Positions 19,625-20,308 of a stretch of DNA of 20,308 nt are shown in pieces; position 1 is the stretch's first letter; every line of letters begins with the position of its first letter. Where the stretch lies: assembly GCA_934256595.1 (NCBI GenBank), contig CAKQOW010000043.1, forward strand, positions 1 through 20,308, given 5' to 3'. The DNA comes from an uncultured Clostridia bacterium. Its GTDB lineage: Bacteria > Bacillota > Clostridia > Peptostreptococcales > Anaerovoracaceae. Below the pieces are notes generated by a model that was not told the DNA's origin, ran no database searches, and was given only the letters and a program-made list of their open reading frames with translations. Both the position numbers and the translations under genes were made by a program.

Positions 19625-20308
19625 ATGAAAAGAATAACAGCAATATTATTATCACTTATAGTTGCGGTTGCATTTATGCCGGCAGCAGCATTTGCAGCAA
19701 ACGAAAGCGTGCAGTTTGAATTAGCTTGCACGGAGGGAGGCGGAATATACAGCTACAGTATGTATATGTATAATCTTCAGAAATACAAACTGGAAGGTAC
19801 TGCCAGAATTGTGAAGGGCGATGATTTTGAATCCACATTATATGCAATTCCTGACAGCAGTGATTATGTGTTCAAAGGATTTTATTCCGGCAGCACTAAA
19901 ATCAAAACTGCAGGCAAAGGCGCATACGGTTATACAATCAAATATGACAAGAGCCTTGAGGGCAAACAGATAACAGCTAAGTTTGCAAAGGCTGCAAAAG
20001 CGCAGAAATCCGTAGCGAAACTGAAAGCCAAGAATTTCAAAAGCAAGAAAGTAAAAGGCATTAATACTCTTTCGTGGACTATAGGCTCCAAGGTTGACGG
20101 ATACACAATCACAATAATCAACACAACTGATAATCAGCCGGCAGTCGCGGGGGATGCCAAGGTTGCAAAGAACGGCAAGGATGCCAAGTTCAAATTCAAA
20201 TATGCTGTTAAAGGCAAGAAATACAAGGCAGAGATTGTAGGTTACAAGACCGTAAAAGGTGTGAAGGTTCCTACTGCGGCTAAGGTTGTAACATTCACAG
20301 GTAAATAA
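19625..20308 (+). CDS. Secreted lysine-rich protein with fibronectin III-like C-terminus
   Basis: 227 residues from ATG 19625, which has AAAGGA eight bases upstream and puts the signal peptide at the N-terminus; the longer frame from 19574 would bury it. The signal peptide is MKR, hydrophobic 4-18, and AFA cleaved after Ala24. The mature part has an N-terminal beta-rich half (25-125) and a C-terminal half (about 135-227) with alternating strands and many lysines; NTLSWTIGSKVDGYTI and KGKKYKAEIVGYKTVKGVKV resemble fibronectin type III-like domains of clostridial surface proteins. No wall-anchor motif is seen, so it may be freely secreted or bind by charge. TATAAT at 19563-19568 is a possible -10. 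The TAA stop is the last codon of the window. Confidence 0.8.
   Translation: MKRITAILLSLIVAVAFMPAAAFAANESVQFELACTEGGGIYSYSMYMYNLQKYKLEGTARIVKGDDFESTLYAIPDSSDYVFKGFYSGSTKIKTAGKGAYGYTIKYDKSLEGKQITAKFAKAAKAQKSVAKLKAKNFKSKKVKGINTLSWTIGSKVDGYTITIINTTDNQPAVAGDAKVAKNGKDAKFKFKYAVKGKKYKAEIVGYKTVKGVKVPTAAKVVTFTGK

Overview
The window looks like a chromosomal segment of a low-to-moderate GC Gram-positive anaerobe (Bacillota, probably class Clostridia). Supporting signs are strong GGAGG-type ribosome binding sites, lipoproteins, several small type I signal peptidases, a class II aldolase, a smpB-ssrA pair, a flavodoxin plus [4Fe-4S] aldo/keto reductase cassette, and codon choice rich in A/T. I cannot place genus or species from the sequence.

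Region 1 (1-6040) is mostly housekeeping. A class II fructose-bisphosphate aldolase (fba, minus) has its own terminator. Two small unknown proteins diverge next to it (97 aa minus, 82 aa plus). A minus-strand pair follows: a 37-aa single-helix membrane protein and a Cache-like lipoprotein. Then comes a tightly packed plus-strand unit: RluA-type pseudouridine synthase, three tandem signal-peptidase I paralogues (the first lacks the catalytic lysine), smpB, and five bases later the tmRNA gene ssrA.

Region 2 (6041-15442) is accessory. Four ~102-bp structured repeats sit between the CCA end of tmRNA and its terminator. A Schlafen-like AlbA_2/HATPase putative DNA-binding regulator follows, controlled from a promoter embedded in AATGTT iterons spaced by about one helical turn. 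Next is a gene-poor stretch with a partial repeat and a possible insertion-sequence end. An operator-rich promoter then drives four genes of unknown role (one unknown, one HEAT-like, one ankyrin lipoprotein, one membrane-anchored). A decayed DUF3990 remnant follows, then an unknown 426-aa protein paired with an RLIG1-like RNA ligase. The region ends with an AbiE toxin-antitoxin locus in which the antitoxin is intact and the toxin is cut off before its catalytic motif. This reads as a defence/immunity-type accessory region, but that is inference from composition.

Region 3 (15443-20308) has a MerR regulator divergent from a flavodoxin-aldo/keto reductase operon with a MerR-type long-spacer promoter. 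It continues with a convergent 582-aa protein carrying two N-terminal helix-turn-helix domains, and a divergent secreted lysine-rich protein whose stop codon is the last three bases of the window.

The features I rate most worth following are the helically phased iterons over the AlbA_2 gene promoter, the tmRNA-trailer repeat family that recurs directly before another terminator, the lysine-less signal peptidase paralogue in a triplication, and the RNA ligase pair.
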